Source: Bactericera cockerelli
Lineage: Eukaryota; Arthropoda; Insecta; Hemiptera; Triozidae
Assembly (NCBI GenBank): GCA_024516035.1
Contig: CM044955.1
Coordinates: 58,680,746-58,744,745, forward strand
DNA length: 64,000 nucleotides
Direction: 5' to 3'
Shown: positions 20,616-31,156 of the stretch, in pieces
How the letters are laid out: every line of letters starts with the position of its first letter
How positions within the stretch are numbered: the stretch's first letter is position 1
Program-made: the position numbers and the translations under genes
Notes under the pieces: model-generated
What the model was told of the DNA's origin: nothing
Seen by the model: only the letters and a program-made list of their open reading frames with translations
The model's database searches: none

Positions 20616-21899
20616 GCCCGGCTTGACTCTATTTGAATGCAATAAATCTTGATAAATTTTTACAGGTCATATCTGAACTGTTTTTAAAAATTGTAAATCA
20701 TTCACAACATTCTTGACAAATACCAGTAGAAGTAAATTATTTCTAAGATAATAATTGAAAATGTAAATACACAATTTACTTTTTTAAATTGATCAACAAC
20801 ATGGTCTTTTAATTTATTATAATTATTATTATCAACAGGACATGCATATGTACAAACAAATAATCATACAAACGAAAATGCAAAATTGACACCAATATAA
20901 ACAAGAAAAAATAAACAGTATAGATAAAATATATGCAGATGTCCTCACTAAAGGGCGGGGTTTTGCCTATGGCAATCTATTCCACCCACCCCTTAATTTC
21001 ATACGTGTTACTTTCTCCCGTTCGGGAGTGCTTTCCATATTTTTGTATATACTTTTCATGTTTTTTGTATTTATATTTAGATGTTTTTTTGTGTTTTTAT
21101 GTAACTATAAAAATGATTTCAACAATTGTTATGTCCTCATTATTGTACGCCCATGTCTGACGAAACCTGGGTGGCAACGTTGCTTCTTCGTCAGGAATTT
21201 TATAAGTGACCATTCAAATGCGAACCCCCGTAATGCTGGTTATCCCCGGCCCAACCCAGGCAAGATGATGTTAATCGACATAGCAGCTGGTTTGTGTGTT
21301 TCCAGTGAATGGAGGTTAAAACCCCTGTCTGCAGTGACCTAGGCAGTTAAAAGGGACTAGAAAATTTAATTTCTCTTATATCTAGGTTTCTGAGCAAGTC
21401 AAACTGGTCACAATAGATCTAATAATAGAGGTCGGTGTAAGAATCGGGGCTCTTCTTGTGGGACCCCAACCAGTTTATAATAATATACACTTGAGAGCAA
21501 CAAAAGCGAATCAAACTTTTTCCTCCACCAAATCTGCGATATCTTCAAAATTACTATTTCTATCGAGTCGTAGGATATCTCAAAATGCTGTAAATTTTGT
21601 TTTCTACAATTTCATAATTTGATTCTTAAAAAAACACCTACCAGAAGCCGTAAAATACAAATTTTCCTACAGGGTGTCAAAAAAGAAGAAAAACATGATT
21701 TTTTTATGCTTAACAAAAGAAGTTACATGAGTAATCAACAAGATTCATTCGTAACAATGGTAAATCAGTATTTCGTGTTGTCTCCCCGAGCTCTAATCAC
21801 AGCATTAATTCGATTTGGCATTGACTGGATCAAAATAACCACAATACCTTGGGGCAACCTCTACCATTCTTCGGTGAGGGTGATCTTGAGCTCTGCTAC

Positions 21900-22345
21900 A
21901 GTCTAGGGAGCCGGTATTCTGCCTCAAACACTTCGTTTGAGTCGGTCTCAAAGATCCTTGATCGGGTTGAGGTCGGGACTAAGAGAGGGCCAGTCCAAAG
22001 TGTCAATATTCTCCTCACCCAAGAACTCCCGAATACAGTTAGCCGCATGTGGGCGGGCATTGTCGTGCATGAGGAGGAACTGGTCGCCCATACTTTGAGC
22101 GAGAGGAACAACATGGGTCTGCAGGATGTTATCAATGTATCTATGACTGTTCAGGTCACCTCCCGCACCGCATGTGGTGAAAACCAATTCAGTCTTTCTT
22201 TCAGTTGAAATCCTACCCCGTACCATACAGGAACCACCGCCGAAACTGACAATTTCTGTGATGCATCACTCAGCATACCTTTCTCCCGCTCTTTTATAGA
22301 CTCTTTTCCTTCTGTCATTACCAAACAAACACACCCGGCATTCAT
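21900..22345 (-). pseudogene. Tc1-like transposase fragment (left arm and loop)
   Basis: Shows HDNARPHAANCIREF and WPSLSPDLNPI, the second and third acidic regions of a Tc1 DDE transposase, plus an upstream piece with MVRGRIS and AGCVCLV. Broken by frame changes near 22200 and 21948; the N-terminal DNA-binding domain and the first catalytic region are absent. Confidence 0.85.
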
Positions 22346-22447
22346 CAGTGAAGAGAACAGAGCGCCATTGCTGGGGTATCCAATCCAAGTGTTCTATGGC
22401 GAATCTGAGTCTCCTTTCCCTGTGCTCTCTGGAGAGTTTGGGTTCAT

Positions 22448-22714
22448 TTGAAGCTCTCTTTGGTTGAATTCCAGCTTCTCGAAGTCCTGCAGACCCATGT
22501 GGTTCCTTTCGCTCAAAGTATGGGCGACCAGTTCCTCCTCAGGCACGACAATGCCCGCCCACATGCGGCTAATTGTGTTCGGAATTCCTGGATGAGGAGA
22601 ATATTGACACTTTGGACTGGCCATCTCTTAGTCCCGACCTCAACCCGATCGAGGATCTTTGAGACCGACTCAAACGAAGTGTTTGAGGCAGAATACCGGC
22701 TCCCCAGACTGTAG
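22448..22714 (+). pseudogene. Tc1-like transposase fragment (right arm)
   Basis: Second copy of the same transposase end in opposite orientation, with RHDNARPHAANCV, then a frame change before the SPDLNP region. Truncated and non-functional. Confidence 0.8.
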
Positions 22715-23179
22715 CAGAGCTCAAGATCACCCTCACCGAAGAATGGTAGAGGTTGCCCCAAGATATTGTGGTTATTTTGATCCAGTCAATGCCAAATCGA
22801 ATGAATGCTGTGATTAGAGCTCGGGGAGACAACACAAAATACTGATTCACCATTGTTACGAATGAATCTTGTTGATTTCCCATGTTATAACTTCTTTTGT
22901 TAAACATAAAAAAATCATGTTTTTCTTCTTTTTTGACACCCTGTAGGAAAATTTGAATTTTACGGCTTCTGGTAGGTGTTTTTTTAAGAATCAAATCATG
23001 AAATTGTAGAAAACAAAATTTACAGCATTTTGAGATATCCTACGACTCGATAGAAATAGTAATTTCGAAGATATCGCAGATTTGGTGGAGGAAAAAGTTT
23101 GATTCGCTTTTGTTGCTCTCAAGTGTATATCTAGGTTTGTTTGACTGTGCAACCATTATTTTTCACCCCTGCCCGACAG

Positions 23180-23444
23180 AACTCTGGCAACGGCGGCAGT
23201 AAGACATGCGAAGTGCCTGACGGTGTGTCCGCCACTGCCGCGGCTCCGGAGCCCGCCGCCCCTGACAGCAGCCAGGCCGCCACCTGGCCCAACCTGCAGG
23301 ACACGCTGCAGTTCGAGAGGGCCGCTTCGGCCATCCTGAGCGAGCGGCCGCACACCATCTCTGCGGCCTACGAGCGCGGCCAGCACAACCCGCGGCCCGC
23401 GCTCAGCGTGTACACGTTCCAGAGTCCGGGGGCCGGCCAGAACG
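23180..23444 (+). CDS. mim: MTSS1/mim exon 5
   Basis: Encodes TWPNLQDTLQFERAASAIL, then RPHTISAAYERG and RPALSVYTFQSP. The last two closely match MTSS1 (RPHTISSAYEKG, RPALTVYTFQ). Acceptor gacag|AAC is in phase 0; donor AACG|GTAAGG leaves phase 1, completed by exon 6. It belongs to the Ser/Pro-rich central region. GC content is very high. The exon begins about 50 bases after a palindromic transposon, so the branch point must lie in that short gap or inside the element. Confidence 0.93.
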
Positions 23445-23585
23445 GTAAGGAGTTTTTTTTTTTTTTTTTTTTTTTTGATAGAAATCTTTTAAAGACACCC
23501 AGATCTAACCAAAAAGTATTAACAAGAATATGAAAATCGAAGCTCCCGAAAAGTACAAATGGACTTAGCGGATCGTTTAGCAATG

Positions 23586-23629
<44 letters not shown>

Positions 23630-24501
23630 CGGGTGTGGGATTTCCACCCACTAGCATTTTTTTACCCCATTATTACAAAACATAAGTGATCAAAATAATC
23701 GATGGGAAAAATTTAAACCACGTACCTATTTACCTTAGTAAATTTGCTCACAATCCAAAGAAAAATCGAATTTTGGAAACATGATGAACATCTCCTAGTT
23801 TTTTTTTTTGTTGATATTTTTGGATGTATCGGTCGTGATCTAGAGATTATGGACCTGAGTTCGATCTTGGGTTGGACAATTTTTTTTTTTTTTTTTGTTA
23901 AGAGAGGGGGAAATCTTCATAAGACGAACATCATGTGGGAGCATGATGAACAGTGTGGGATGTGTGCTGGAAACAGTGCACACCTACCCACTAAAACCTT
24001 CCTCTCGTTTTAAAACACCTGCATTCGGAACCGTTTGGGAGAACATTACTTCAAATGCAGGTTTTAATAATAATAATCAGTCAGTATCAGTATAAACAGA
24101 AAAGTGAGAAGTTGTATTAGATGTACATGAATATCAGAAGAACATACCTGGACAGCTGTTTCGAGCTTATTTGCTCTCATCAGCAGGTAATAGTTCTGAA
24201 TATCCATGCCATCAACTAACCTCTCTATTTTAATCAGTATAAACAGAAAAGTGAGAAGCTGTATAAATCATTTGTTTTTATTTTTCATATTTTTTTGTAT
24301 ACAGAGGACCCATCCCAAGCCATTTTTATTTGGCTTCTAAGATTTTTGGGTTCTAGGATCTTTTTTTTTTCCCCTGATAGCATACTGCACTTGGAACCGA
24401 AATATTTTCATTACTTCAAGAATCTTGCATTTTATTTTTGTTCCCTCCGAACACGTGAGGCTGGCGCATTAATAAAACTGTGCGGGCGGCTTCCATTCCA
24501 G
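23445..24501. other. mim intron 5
   Basis: Includes T runs just after the donor (about 23453-23476), an uninterrupted run of 39 A (23588-23626), AT-rich sequence, and the undisturbed intron repeat at 24071-24260. Confidence 0.7.
24071..24260 (+). repeat. Intron repeat without SINE (empty site)
   Basis: Begins and ends with cagtataaacagaaaagtga. Nearly identical to 1319-1850 with its SINE-3 removed, so this copy shows the state before SINE insertion. Confidence 0.85.
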
Positions 24502-24788
24502 TGTCTCAGCCGGCGAGCCCCAACACCAGCGGCTCCTCCATCTACGCCCGCCCGCCCATTCCCCTCCGCTGCTCCTCCCTGGAGCGCCCCGCGGTGCCCG
24601 TCAGAACCCCTGGCACGCCCAAACCCCTGGACACCCCGCCACCCCCGCCGCCCACCCAGACACCCACCCAGGCGGACTATCTGCACCCCGCCTACGTGAA
24701 CATGTACGACCTGGCGAGCATGGCCGCCACCAAAGCCGCCGAAATGAAGACAGCGGCGGGAAACGTGCCTAACAGTGGAGAACACAAG
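24502..24788 (+). CDS. mim: MTSS1/mim exon 6, proline-rich
   Basis: Encodes SSIYARPPIPLRCSSLERP (a strong MTSS1 signature), a proline run (PPPPPPTQTPTQ) and YVNMYDLASMAATKAAEM, matching the MTSS1 Y-V-N-M motif region. Acceptor ttccag|TG takes the G left by exon 5 (GTG, Val); donor AAG|GTGATG ends in phase 0. The proline stretch is a plausible SH3-binding segment. Very GC-rich. Confidence 0.93.
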
Positions 24789-24967
24789 GTGATGACATGT
24801 TCACACACACGATCGTATTTTACGTTAGCTAGTCTTTAAGAAATAGATAGATGATAATAATAATAATATCATCATTTATAATTGGCATGGTAAACAAACT
24901 CTTTAGATACTGAAACAGCGACTCTATGAATGCCATTTTAGTCCGGTTCATGCGGCAGCACCCCCAA

Positions 24968-25178
24968 AATAATAATAATAATAATACTCTTTAGTGGAAG
25001 GTAACCACCAGGCGAGGTTAATGCTCAAAGCATTTTCTACCACCTAACCCTCAGAGTCTTATTTACATGTGGTCACAAAATCAAATTAATGAGGAAAAAT
25101 TCATGCACTCTGTAAGATTCGAACCAACGGATCCCTACGCTACCTGAGTTACCAGACTAGCGCGTTAATAGATGATAC
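24968..25178 (-). mobile_element. SINE-1 copy
   Basis: Inverse orientation, starting at the TTA-repeat tail (aataataataataat) and ending in the degenerate tRNA head at the right (gattcgaaccaacgg). Confidence 0.78.
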
Positions 25179-25241
25179 AATTAGCCCACTGGTACTTACT
25201 TTCCGTGTCCGTCTAACACAGTTTTTCCAATAATTACTATC

Positions 25242-25370
25242 AAAAGCGTCGGTCTGGTAGTCCAGAGGTCGCGGGTTCGAAACTCAGCAGGGACATGACA
25301 TGTTATCTTCCCATTTGGGATTTTGACCACATAATAATACTTCTCGGGCCTACTGCTGGAATACTTACTT
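25242..25370 (+). repeat. SINE-2, partial
   Basis: Box B region gcgggttcgaaactcagc followed by catgttatcttcccatttgg; the head is truncated. Confidence 0.7.
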
Positions 25371-25714
25371 TACTTTCCGTGTCCTCTTCGTTCCTGGGTC
25401 AAAATTTGTGACTTTGTCCTAGGTGAGGAAGAGAGGTGGTGGAAGGATTGAGTGACTGAGTCACTGCGTTAAGACGTCATTGCTGTTGAAGAGGAGCAAG
25501 TAATGGTTGTTGAAAAAATGGGTCTCATTATTATTAATAATTACTTTATTAGACATAAGAAGACATAATATGTACAGTACAAATATTTATTTAAAAAATG
25601 GAAACAATTTTAACAATAAAAATGAGAAAAAAAGATAAATAAATATACACATTGTGTCCTAACTAAAAAGCGGGGTTATTGCCTATGGCAATCTCGTCCA
25701 CCCAACCCTTTTGT

Positions 25715-25850
25715 TGTTGTTGTTGTAGCCAGCTTGGCTACATCTGAAGGGGTGAGTGATGGTCTCTAGGCAACTTTATTTCAAAGTTGGCTGGTCCTGA
25801 ACCACATATTTCTATTTGCGATCAACCATCAAGAGGACTTGGACTTTTTT
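25715..25850 (+). repeat. Repeat E copy
   Basis: (GTT)n followed by gtagccagcttggctaca, aaagttggctggtcctgaac and a fixed end. Same family as 27953-28110 and the tandem array at 28960-29600. Confidence 0.75.
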
Positions 25851-26053
25851 TATAAGCCATTAAACCCATAGGAAACTGCAAGCTAGCCTGGCTTGTAAGG
25901 TTGGGTAGTCAGTTCTCTGTTTATAATCCTCTAGCGAGACACTGGTCTTCTTCCTGTTTAACGTTCCCCAGCCAGACCCAACCCTTTTAGTACTAGTCAG
26001 GCAGTATAAACAAGGCGATACTATTCTTATTATTGTTGTTCTTTGGATTTCAG

Positions 26054-26165
26054 ACTGAGCCCACTGAGAAGGACAGCAGCACGAGTGAAAGTTCCTTGGA
26101 ATCCTCCAGCGGGTACGGGAGTCAAACCCACAACCTGGACCTGGAGAACAGCATCTACAATGAGG
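26054..26165 (+). CDS. mim: MTSS1/mim exon 7
   Basis: Encodes TEPTEKDSSTSESSLESSSG and YGSQTHNLDLENSIYNEG. The SESSLESSSGYGSQT block is a conserved feature of MTSS1-family linkers. Acceptor tttcag|ACT is in phase 0; donor GAGG|GTAACT leaves phase 1. A small MITE-like inverted repeat starts about 20 bases after the donor. Confidence 0.92.
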
Positions 26166-26185
26166 GTAACTTTTCACGTGTAGAA

Positions 26186-26326
26186 GCTATATCACTGAGA
26201 TCATAAAACATAGAGGGAACCCGATGTATCAAGATTTGCGTCCAAGAGGGACCATCAGCTGTTCAAATTTATTCAACTAGAGATACGTAAGGTTCCCTCT
26301 ATGTTATATGATCTCAGTGAGCTATA
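26186..26326. mobile_element. MITE-like inverted repeat
   Basis: Arms tatcactgagatcataaaac...agagggaac and gttccctctatgttatatga...ctcagtgag pair over about 33 bp with a short unique middle. No coding capacity. Confidence 0.7.
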
Positions 26327-26853
26327 TATATATTATTTTTCTATTTATTTGTATTAATCTTCTAAGATATTCTTGTAGATTTAGTGATTTCATTCTGTTT
26401 TTATTGGTAAATTTCATTGTTTGTAAACTTAGAATGCTTCCGATTTATCGATGTTCTACCCTTTGCTGTTGTAGCTTGAAGCTTGAAATCCTGAGTCTTT
26501 ACCTGTTTCATAAGACTAATTTATCCCATAAAATATATAAGACCTGTTTGACTGCTGGAGTAAAGGGACTTTTCAGTCTTACCTCGGCAGTATAAACAAG
26601 GTATATTCTATTCTGTTATATGATTATACAAGTACAAGTAACCTGGATGTCGCGTCGGTGGTTCGAGTTCCATGCATGGCAAATTTAAGTAAGGCTGGTT
26701 TGAGGAATTGTGATTGAGACTCGGAATTCGAATAAATATTTAAAAAAATTGCAGCTTGTATGTTTCGGTCATTACCCCGACCGAGTTTATAACCTACAGT
26801 AGTTATGTTAGAGGCCTTTAGAGTCTTTAGACCATTGTAAAGTAGTTTCCTAA

Positions 26854-26982
26854 GGGCGGAATTAATAGACGTTTTTCTAATACCTCTGTGGCGCTAAGTC
26901 ACGGAATGCGTACTGTGTAAGATAGGGAAAACCGACGCTTAGCAGTGACTTCTCATATAGAATTTGTCTATTAATTTCGCCC
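26854..26982. mobile_element. Harbinger-like MITE (129 bp)
   Basis: TAA at 26851-26853 and 26983-26985 flank GGGCGGAATTAATAGAC inverted repeats. The inside is in opposite orientation to the 2225 and 39111 copies (gatagggaaaaccgacgc here). Confidence 0.8.
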
Positions 26983-27505
26983 TAAATATTCTTTTAGGCT
27001 TATAAATTTATTGCAAGCCATCTTAACGTGCTTTGAAAGCTTTCTCACTATCATAATCCCCAAATCTCCCTTTCAACTGGTAAACAACACACTCTGATTG
27101 ATATATTCGAACGAATTTTGACGGTTGAACGGGAGATTGGGAGATTTTGAGAGTGAGAATGCTTTCTGAAATGAGACCCAGGACTCGATCTGTCACTGAA
27201 GTTAAGTGACGTCCAGCGAGGTTAGGACTTGCATGGGCGACCATTCAAGTTCGAATCATTGATTGGATGTTATAGTATTCCATACCTATACATTGATTCA
27301 TTTAGTAAATCCTCTTTCTTTAGTGTGCTTTGTACAAATCTTTGATTTTTTTTGGCATTGGTTGGTAAGGCCATTCCATACAGCCATAAAATTTTAAAAT
27401 CATTGATTTGTACTCCTATTTGTTTGTAGTAATTTGTGTTTGCATGCGTGTTTTGCCCTGTATTTATAGTGACTGCGAGTGTTCTGTCTCTGAAACAATT
27501 TGTAG

Positions 27506-27565
27506 ACGCTATTAACATTGCACCAGAGGAACCTCGAGTATACCAGAGACCTGCGTCCACGTTTG
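27506..27565 (+). CDS. mim: MTSS1/mim exon 8 (small)
   Basis: A 60-nt exon read in phase 1 gives DAINIAPEEPRVYQRPASTF then G shared with exon 9. Acceptor tttgtag|AC and donor TTTG|GTGAGT are good, and both phases match exons 7 and 9. It is short, and there is no specific domain match, so the evidence is splice sites and frame continuity. Confidence 0.85.
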
Positions 27566-27589
27566 GTGAGTAATTTACTTCCGAAAAGC

Positions 27590-27835
27590 CAGGCTCCGTG
27601 GCATAACGGTTATGACTACTGCCCATAGTCCAGAGGTCTCGAGTTCGACTCCTGGTTGGGGCAGACTTTTCGAAAAAAAATTCTGTCCCCTCCAAACACG
27701 TGAGGCTGGCATTTCCGGTCTTACCCAGGCTAGGTGAGGTTAATGTGGGCAGTTGGTACGATTCCCAGCGAATGGAGGGTAAAACCCCCGCCCTGATTAT
27801 CCATCTCAAATCAGGACGTTAAAACCGAATAGAAT
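27590..27835 (+). mobile_element. SINE-6, full copy with tRNA head
   Basis: Head gtggcataacggttatgact and box B gagttcgactcc, then the body with aggttaatgtgggc and gaatggagggtaaaac. Confidence 0.8.
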
Positions 27836-27952
27836 CAACTGGTCACAATAGATCTAATTTGGTCGCAGTGTTAATTGTAAGGGTTTCACTGAAAACCCTG
27901 CAACCAGGTCAGATAATAATACTTCCGAGAAAAGCTAATACCTATTTTTTGT

Positions 27953-28110
27953 GTTGTTGTTGTAGCCAGCTTGGCTACAGCTGGCTACAACAACGGGGGG
28001 AAGGATGGTCTCCAGCCAACTTTACTTTAAAGTTGGCTCGTCCTGAACCACATATTTCTATGTGTAATCAACCATCGATCGTGAGGACTTGGACTTTTTC
28101 TTTATAAGCC
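27953..28110 (+). repeat. Repeat E copy
   Basis: (GTT)n then gtagccagcttggctaca, aaagttggctcgtcctgaac and atcaaccatc. Single copy in this intron. Confidence 0.75.
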
Positions 28111-28218
28111 ATTAAACCCTTAGGAATGTTTGGTGTTCGTCTTTAAAAGATTTAACAACATAGAAGGTGAACATGATCTTTTCATTGAAAATGTGTACAC
28201 CCACACACGAAAATGTCT

Positions 28219-28425
28219 GTCCCGGTAGCTGAGTGGTAAAGGCGGCACTCTGTGAATCCAGAGATTCCAGAGGTCGTGGGTTCGAAACCCATCTGGGACA
28301 TGACAAGGTATCCTCCCATTTGGGATTTTTACCACGTAATAATATGTCTTGGGTCTACTGCTGGAATAATGGGACTTAAATAGTCTGAATCGGGCAGTAT
28401 AAATAAGGCGGTATTATTATTATTA
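28219..28425 (+). mobile_element. SINE-2, full length
   Basis: Head cccggtagctcagtggtaaa and box B gggttcgaaaccc, body catttgggatttttaccac, tail with gggcagtataaataaggc and a TTA run. Very similar to 59806. Confidence 0.85.
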
Positions 28426-28607
28426 TAAGCCATTAAACCCTTAGGAATGTTGGGTGTTCGTCTTTAAAAGATTTTTTCCTCTTCTTTAAAAAACATAGAA
28501 AGTGAACATGATCTTTTCATTGAAAATGTGTACAGCCATGTAATATTGTATGAACTTGAAAAAAAAAAGAAGATAAAATGTCACTAATAACCCTCCTCCT
28601 CCCCCAG

Positions 28608-28913
28608 GCTACCCGAACGCCCACCGCCCCGCCGGTGCCGGTGCGGGCTCCCTGCAGCGCCGCTCCTCGACCACAACGCCCCGCCCACCGCCGCCTGTCC
28701 GCCGCACCGCCAGCATCTCGGGCGGCGGCTCTCGGCTCCCGTCCCGCGAGGGGAGCCTGGAGAATCTGCCCCCGCCGCCCGCCTTCCTGCTCAGCGAGGG
28801 CGGCGGGAGTCTGGTGGAGATTCAGAAGAGCGTGGCCAACTCCATCGCGAGTGAGATCGCCAAGCGGAACCAGGAGCTGCACAGTGGACAGTACCATCGG
28901 ATCATGTGCAGCG
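28608..28913 (+). CDS. mim: MTSS1/mim exon 9
   Basis: Read in phase 1 (the correct frame is not the longest open one) it encodes GYPNAHRPAG, SSTTTPRPPPPVRRTASIS, GSLENLPPPPAFLL and VEIQKSVANSIASEIAKRNQ. PPPPVRRT and GSLENLPPPPAFLL are strong MTSS1 matches. Acceptor cccccag|GC and donor AGCG|GTAGGA fit exons 8 and 10 (phase 1 in, phase 1 out). Very GC-rich, so other frames are also open and could mislead gene prediction. Confidence 0.93.
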
Positions 28914-30002
28914 GTAGGAAGGGGTTTTAATTTTATTCTTGTTGTTTTTGTTGTTGTTATAGTTGTTGTTGTTGTAACCAATTTGGCTACAGCTAGAGGG
29001 GTGAGTGATGGTCTCCAGCCAACTTTATTTCAAAGTTGGCTCGTCCTGAACCACATATTTCTATATGCGATCAACCATCATGAAGACTCTTTTATTTTAT
29101 TCATGCAGTACAGTTTTTTATTAGTATTTCCATTAGAAACTTTTAATCATTAGTATATTTATCTTTTGAGACTTTTGTAACCAGCTTGGCTACAGCTGGA
29201 GGGGTGAGTGATGATCTCCAGCCAACTTTATTTCAAAGTTGGCTCGTCCTGAACCACATATTTCTATGTGCGATCAACTATCATGAGGACTCTTTTATTT
29301 TATTCAAGCAGTACAGTTTTTTATTAGTATTTTCATTAGAAACTTTTAATCATTAGTATATTTATCTTTTGAGACTTTTGTAATTAGCTTGGCTACAGCT
29401 GGAGGGGTGAGTGATGGTCTCCAGCCAACTTTATTTCAAAGTTGGCTCGTCCTGAACCAGATATTTCTATGTGCGATCAACCATCATGAGGACTCTTTTA
29501 TTTTATTCATACAGTACATTTATATTACAGTACAGTTTTTTTATTAGTATTTTCATTAGAAACTTTTAATCATTAGTATATGTATCTTTTGAGACTTTTA
29601 CTAGGTACCTATCATATCATTTCAAGGCCCACAAATTCCCTTGATCAAGTTTTGTTTTATTAATTTCAATTTCTATGTAAATATTCTATGTACCTACTTC
29701 ATTGTAAATAAAACTTGATCTAAGATGTTTAATAAGTTTAATAATAAGTACCCTCAAATTCCAAGTTCCACAATACAAATCCCACAAATCGATGTGTATC
29801 TTAGCGTGGAACTCCAAATTTCTTCATTTTCTAAGATCCATTTGTATTGACATCTAAGTAAAGAGGTTAAAATTTGCAAGCCAGTATGCTCCTCGACTTG
29901 GCCAGAGTGTCGACTATGTTTCTAATAATGCTTCAGGTTTATTGTGACCAGAGCGGTCCTAAGAATGTAATAAAATAAATGTTTTCTTTTATGTCTCCAC
30001 AG
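28914..30002. other. mim intron 9
   Basis: Dominated by a three-unit tandem array (28960-29600). The rest (29600-30002) is AT-rich with nothing recognised. Confidence 0.75.
28960..29600 (+). repeat. Tandem array of repeat E (three units of about 204 bp)
   Basis: Units start near 28974, 29177 and 29381 at gta(a/t)..agcttggctacagctgg. Each has the repeat-E core plus ttttattagtattttcatta and a shared end. Units differ by a few bases. Confidence 0.88.
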
Positions 30003-30457
30003 TTGCAAATGATGGTTGTCCCAAGATGAGCCGACACACTTACAACGATCCTGTTCAGCTGCAGTCCATCTACAGATCTACCAGCCACAATGACTCACAA
30101 CCCATCTACAGCTCCGCCAGTCATACCCATGAATACCGGCCTAACATTGAGTCACAGCCCATCACACCCCTCAGTCACAGATCTGCGAGTTATACCCATG
30201 AATACCGGCCTAACATTGAGTCACAGCCCATCTACAGATCTGCGAGCAATACCCATGAATACCGGCCTAACAATGATTCGCAGCCAGTCTACAGGGCCAA
30301 CAATGATTCGCAGCCAGTCTACCGGTCTAACAATGAATCGCAGCCAGTCTACCGGTCTACAAATAACATGGAACCCATATACATGCCAACAAGCCACCCA
30401 GATCCCCAGCCTATCTATCGCTCCACTGGTAGTACCACTGGAGACACCAGACCGCAG
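30003..30457 (+). CDS. mim: MTSS1/mim exon 10 with internal coding repeats
   Basis: Enters in phase 1 (GTT, Val) and ends CAG|GTAAGA in phase 0. After VANDGCPKMSRHTYNDPVQ it encodes about nine degenerate tandem copies of a unit built on SQPIYRS...THEYRPNIE, rich in Ser, Tyr, Pro and Asn. I know of no counterpart in vertebrate MTSS1, so this looks like a lineage-specific low-complexity expansion in the linker before the WH2 region. A SINE-7 starts about 40 bases after the donor. Confidence 0.9.
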
Positions 30458-30499
30458 GTAAGATAGAGTTAATGGTAATGGTGCTTTTTTTTTTTTTTT

Positions 30500-30690
30500 T
30501 TTTTTTTAAAGGTAAGTGTGCCCCGGAACCGCTTTCGCATTACTTCAGGGCACTTTACCTTTACATCCATGCCATTCCGGAAACGGAAAATTTCGGTCAG
30601 AAATTTCCGCTCCGGCCGGGATTCGAACCCGCAACCTCCGGGTCAGTAACCAATGCTCTTAACCACTGAGCCACGGAATTTTCCAATGCT
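30500..30690 (-). mobile_element. SINE-7, poly-A tailed
   Basis: A T run at the left (tail), and at the right a tRNA-like head in inverse orientation (cgaacccgcaacc as box B, ctcttaaccactgagcc as box A). Confidence 0.8.
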
Positions 30691-31029
30691 CTTAACCACT
30701 CTTAACACTGGTAATGGTGCTCAAAGGCACTTTTCTTAACGGAAAGAATCCAATATAAACATTTAACAAAAAATTAACAAAAAGTCGAAGAATAAAAAAT
30801 AATAAAATAAAATACATTCCTTCAATATTCGGACAAAATACGTCCGCAAAGTAAAATGTAGTTAACAGAGGGGGGAAAAGAAAAGAAATTACAAATAAGT
30901 TACAAAGCAAAACTAGATAAATACCTACATTAGAAAATTCAAAATGACGTGGATAAAATATGACAAGTAATAATTTAGAAAAATAAGTATATAGAACGAA
31001 ATAATTTAAAGAGTTATCATATATGTGTT

Positions 31030-31156
31030 AATCACTTTCGTGATATCACATTTACTCAAACTCGCTTTACGAAATCTACACTGAAACCGGGACTTGAACT
31101 AGCGACCTACAGGTTACAAGTCCGCCGCCTTATCGATCAAGCTACTGAGGTGCTCC
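31030..31156 (-). mobile_element. SINE-4 copy
   Basis: On plus: ttaatcactttcgtgatatc, aaaccgggacttgaactagc (box B inverse), cttatcgatcaagctactga (box A inverse). Confidence 0.78.

Larger units (their letters stand above)
21486..23127. mobile_element. Palindromic Tc1-like transposon (foldback)
   Basis: 1642 bp flanked by TA, with ends TACACTTGAG...CTCAAGTGTA. Two arms of about 645 bp (21486-22130 and 22485-23127) are inverted copies of each other with few differences by eye, separated by about 354 bp. Each arm carries the 3' half of a Tc1/mariner-type transposase gene pointing towards its own end, so the element looks like a head-to-head duplication. The right end is only about 50 bp from mim exon 5. 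Non-autonomous as it stands. Confidence 0.88.
18551..23179. other. mim intron 4
   Basis: Contains two tandem SINE-1 body fragments (18690-18960), an inverted SINE-2 (19027-19166), SINE-1 (19419-19612), SINE-3 (20473-20615), a SINE-6-like body near 21150-21340 and a palindromic Tc1-like element (21486-23127) ending about 50 bases before exon 5. The stretches 19620-20470 and 20620-20930 are AT-rich with nothing recognised. Confidence 0.65.
24789..26053. other. mim intron 6
   Basis: Inverted SINE-1 (24968-25178), a SINE-2 fragment (25242-25370), AT-rich DNA, and a repeat-E copy (25715-25850). The rest shows nothing recognised. Confidence 0.65.
26166..27505. other. mim intron 7
   Basis: Holds an inverted-repeat element (26186-26326), a Harbinger-like MITE (26854-26982) and a SINE body remnant near 27170-27260. 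Otherwise AT-rich. Confidence 0.65.
27566..28607. other. mim intron 8
   Basis: SINE-6 (27590-27835), repeat E (27953-28110), SINE-2 (28219-28425), and a duplicated block around 28095-28190 and 28430-28535 (taagccattaaacccttagg). Confidence 0.7.

Noticed and set aside
28219..28300. tRNA gene candidates with good box A and box B (here and at 16921, 59806, 60815 and elsewhere)
   Set aside because: Each is followed by the same family-specific body and tail and occurs in many copies, so they are SINE heads, not tRNA genes.
28517..29153. Arg/Pro-rich ORFs on both strands over mim exon 9
   Set aside because: Shadows of the real exon in the phase-1 frame, which has clear MTSS1 matches and correct splice phases.
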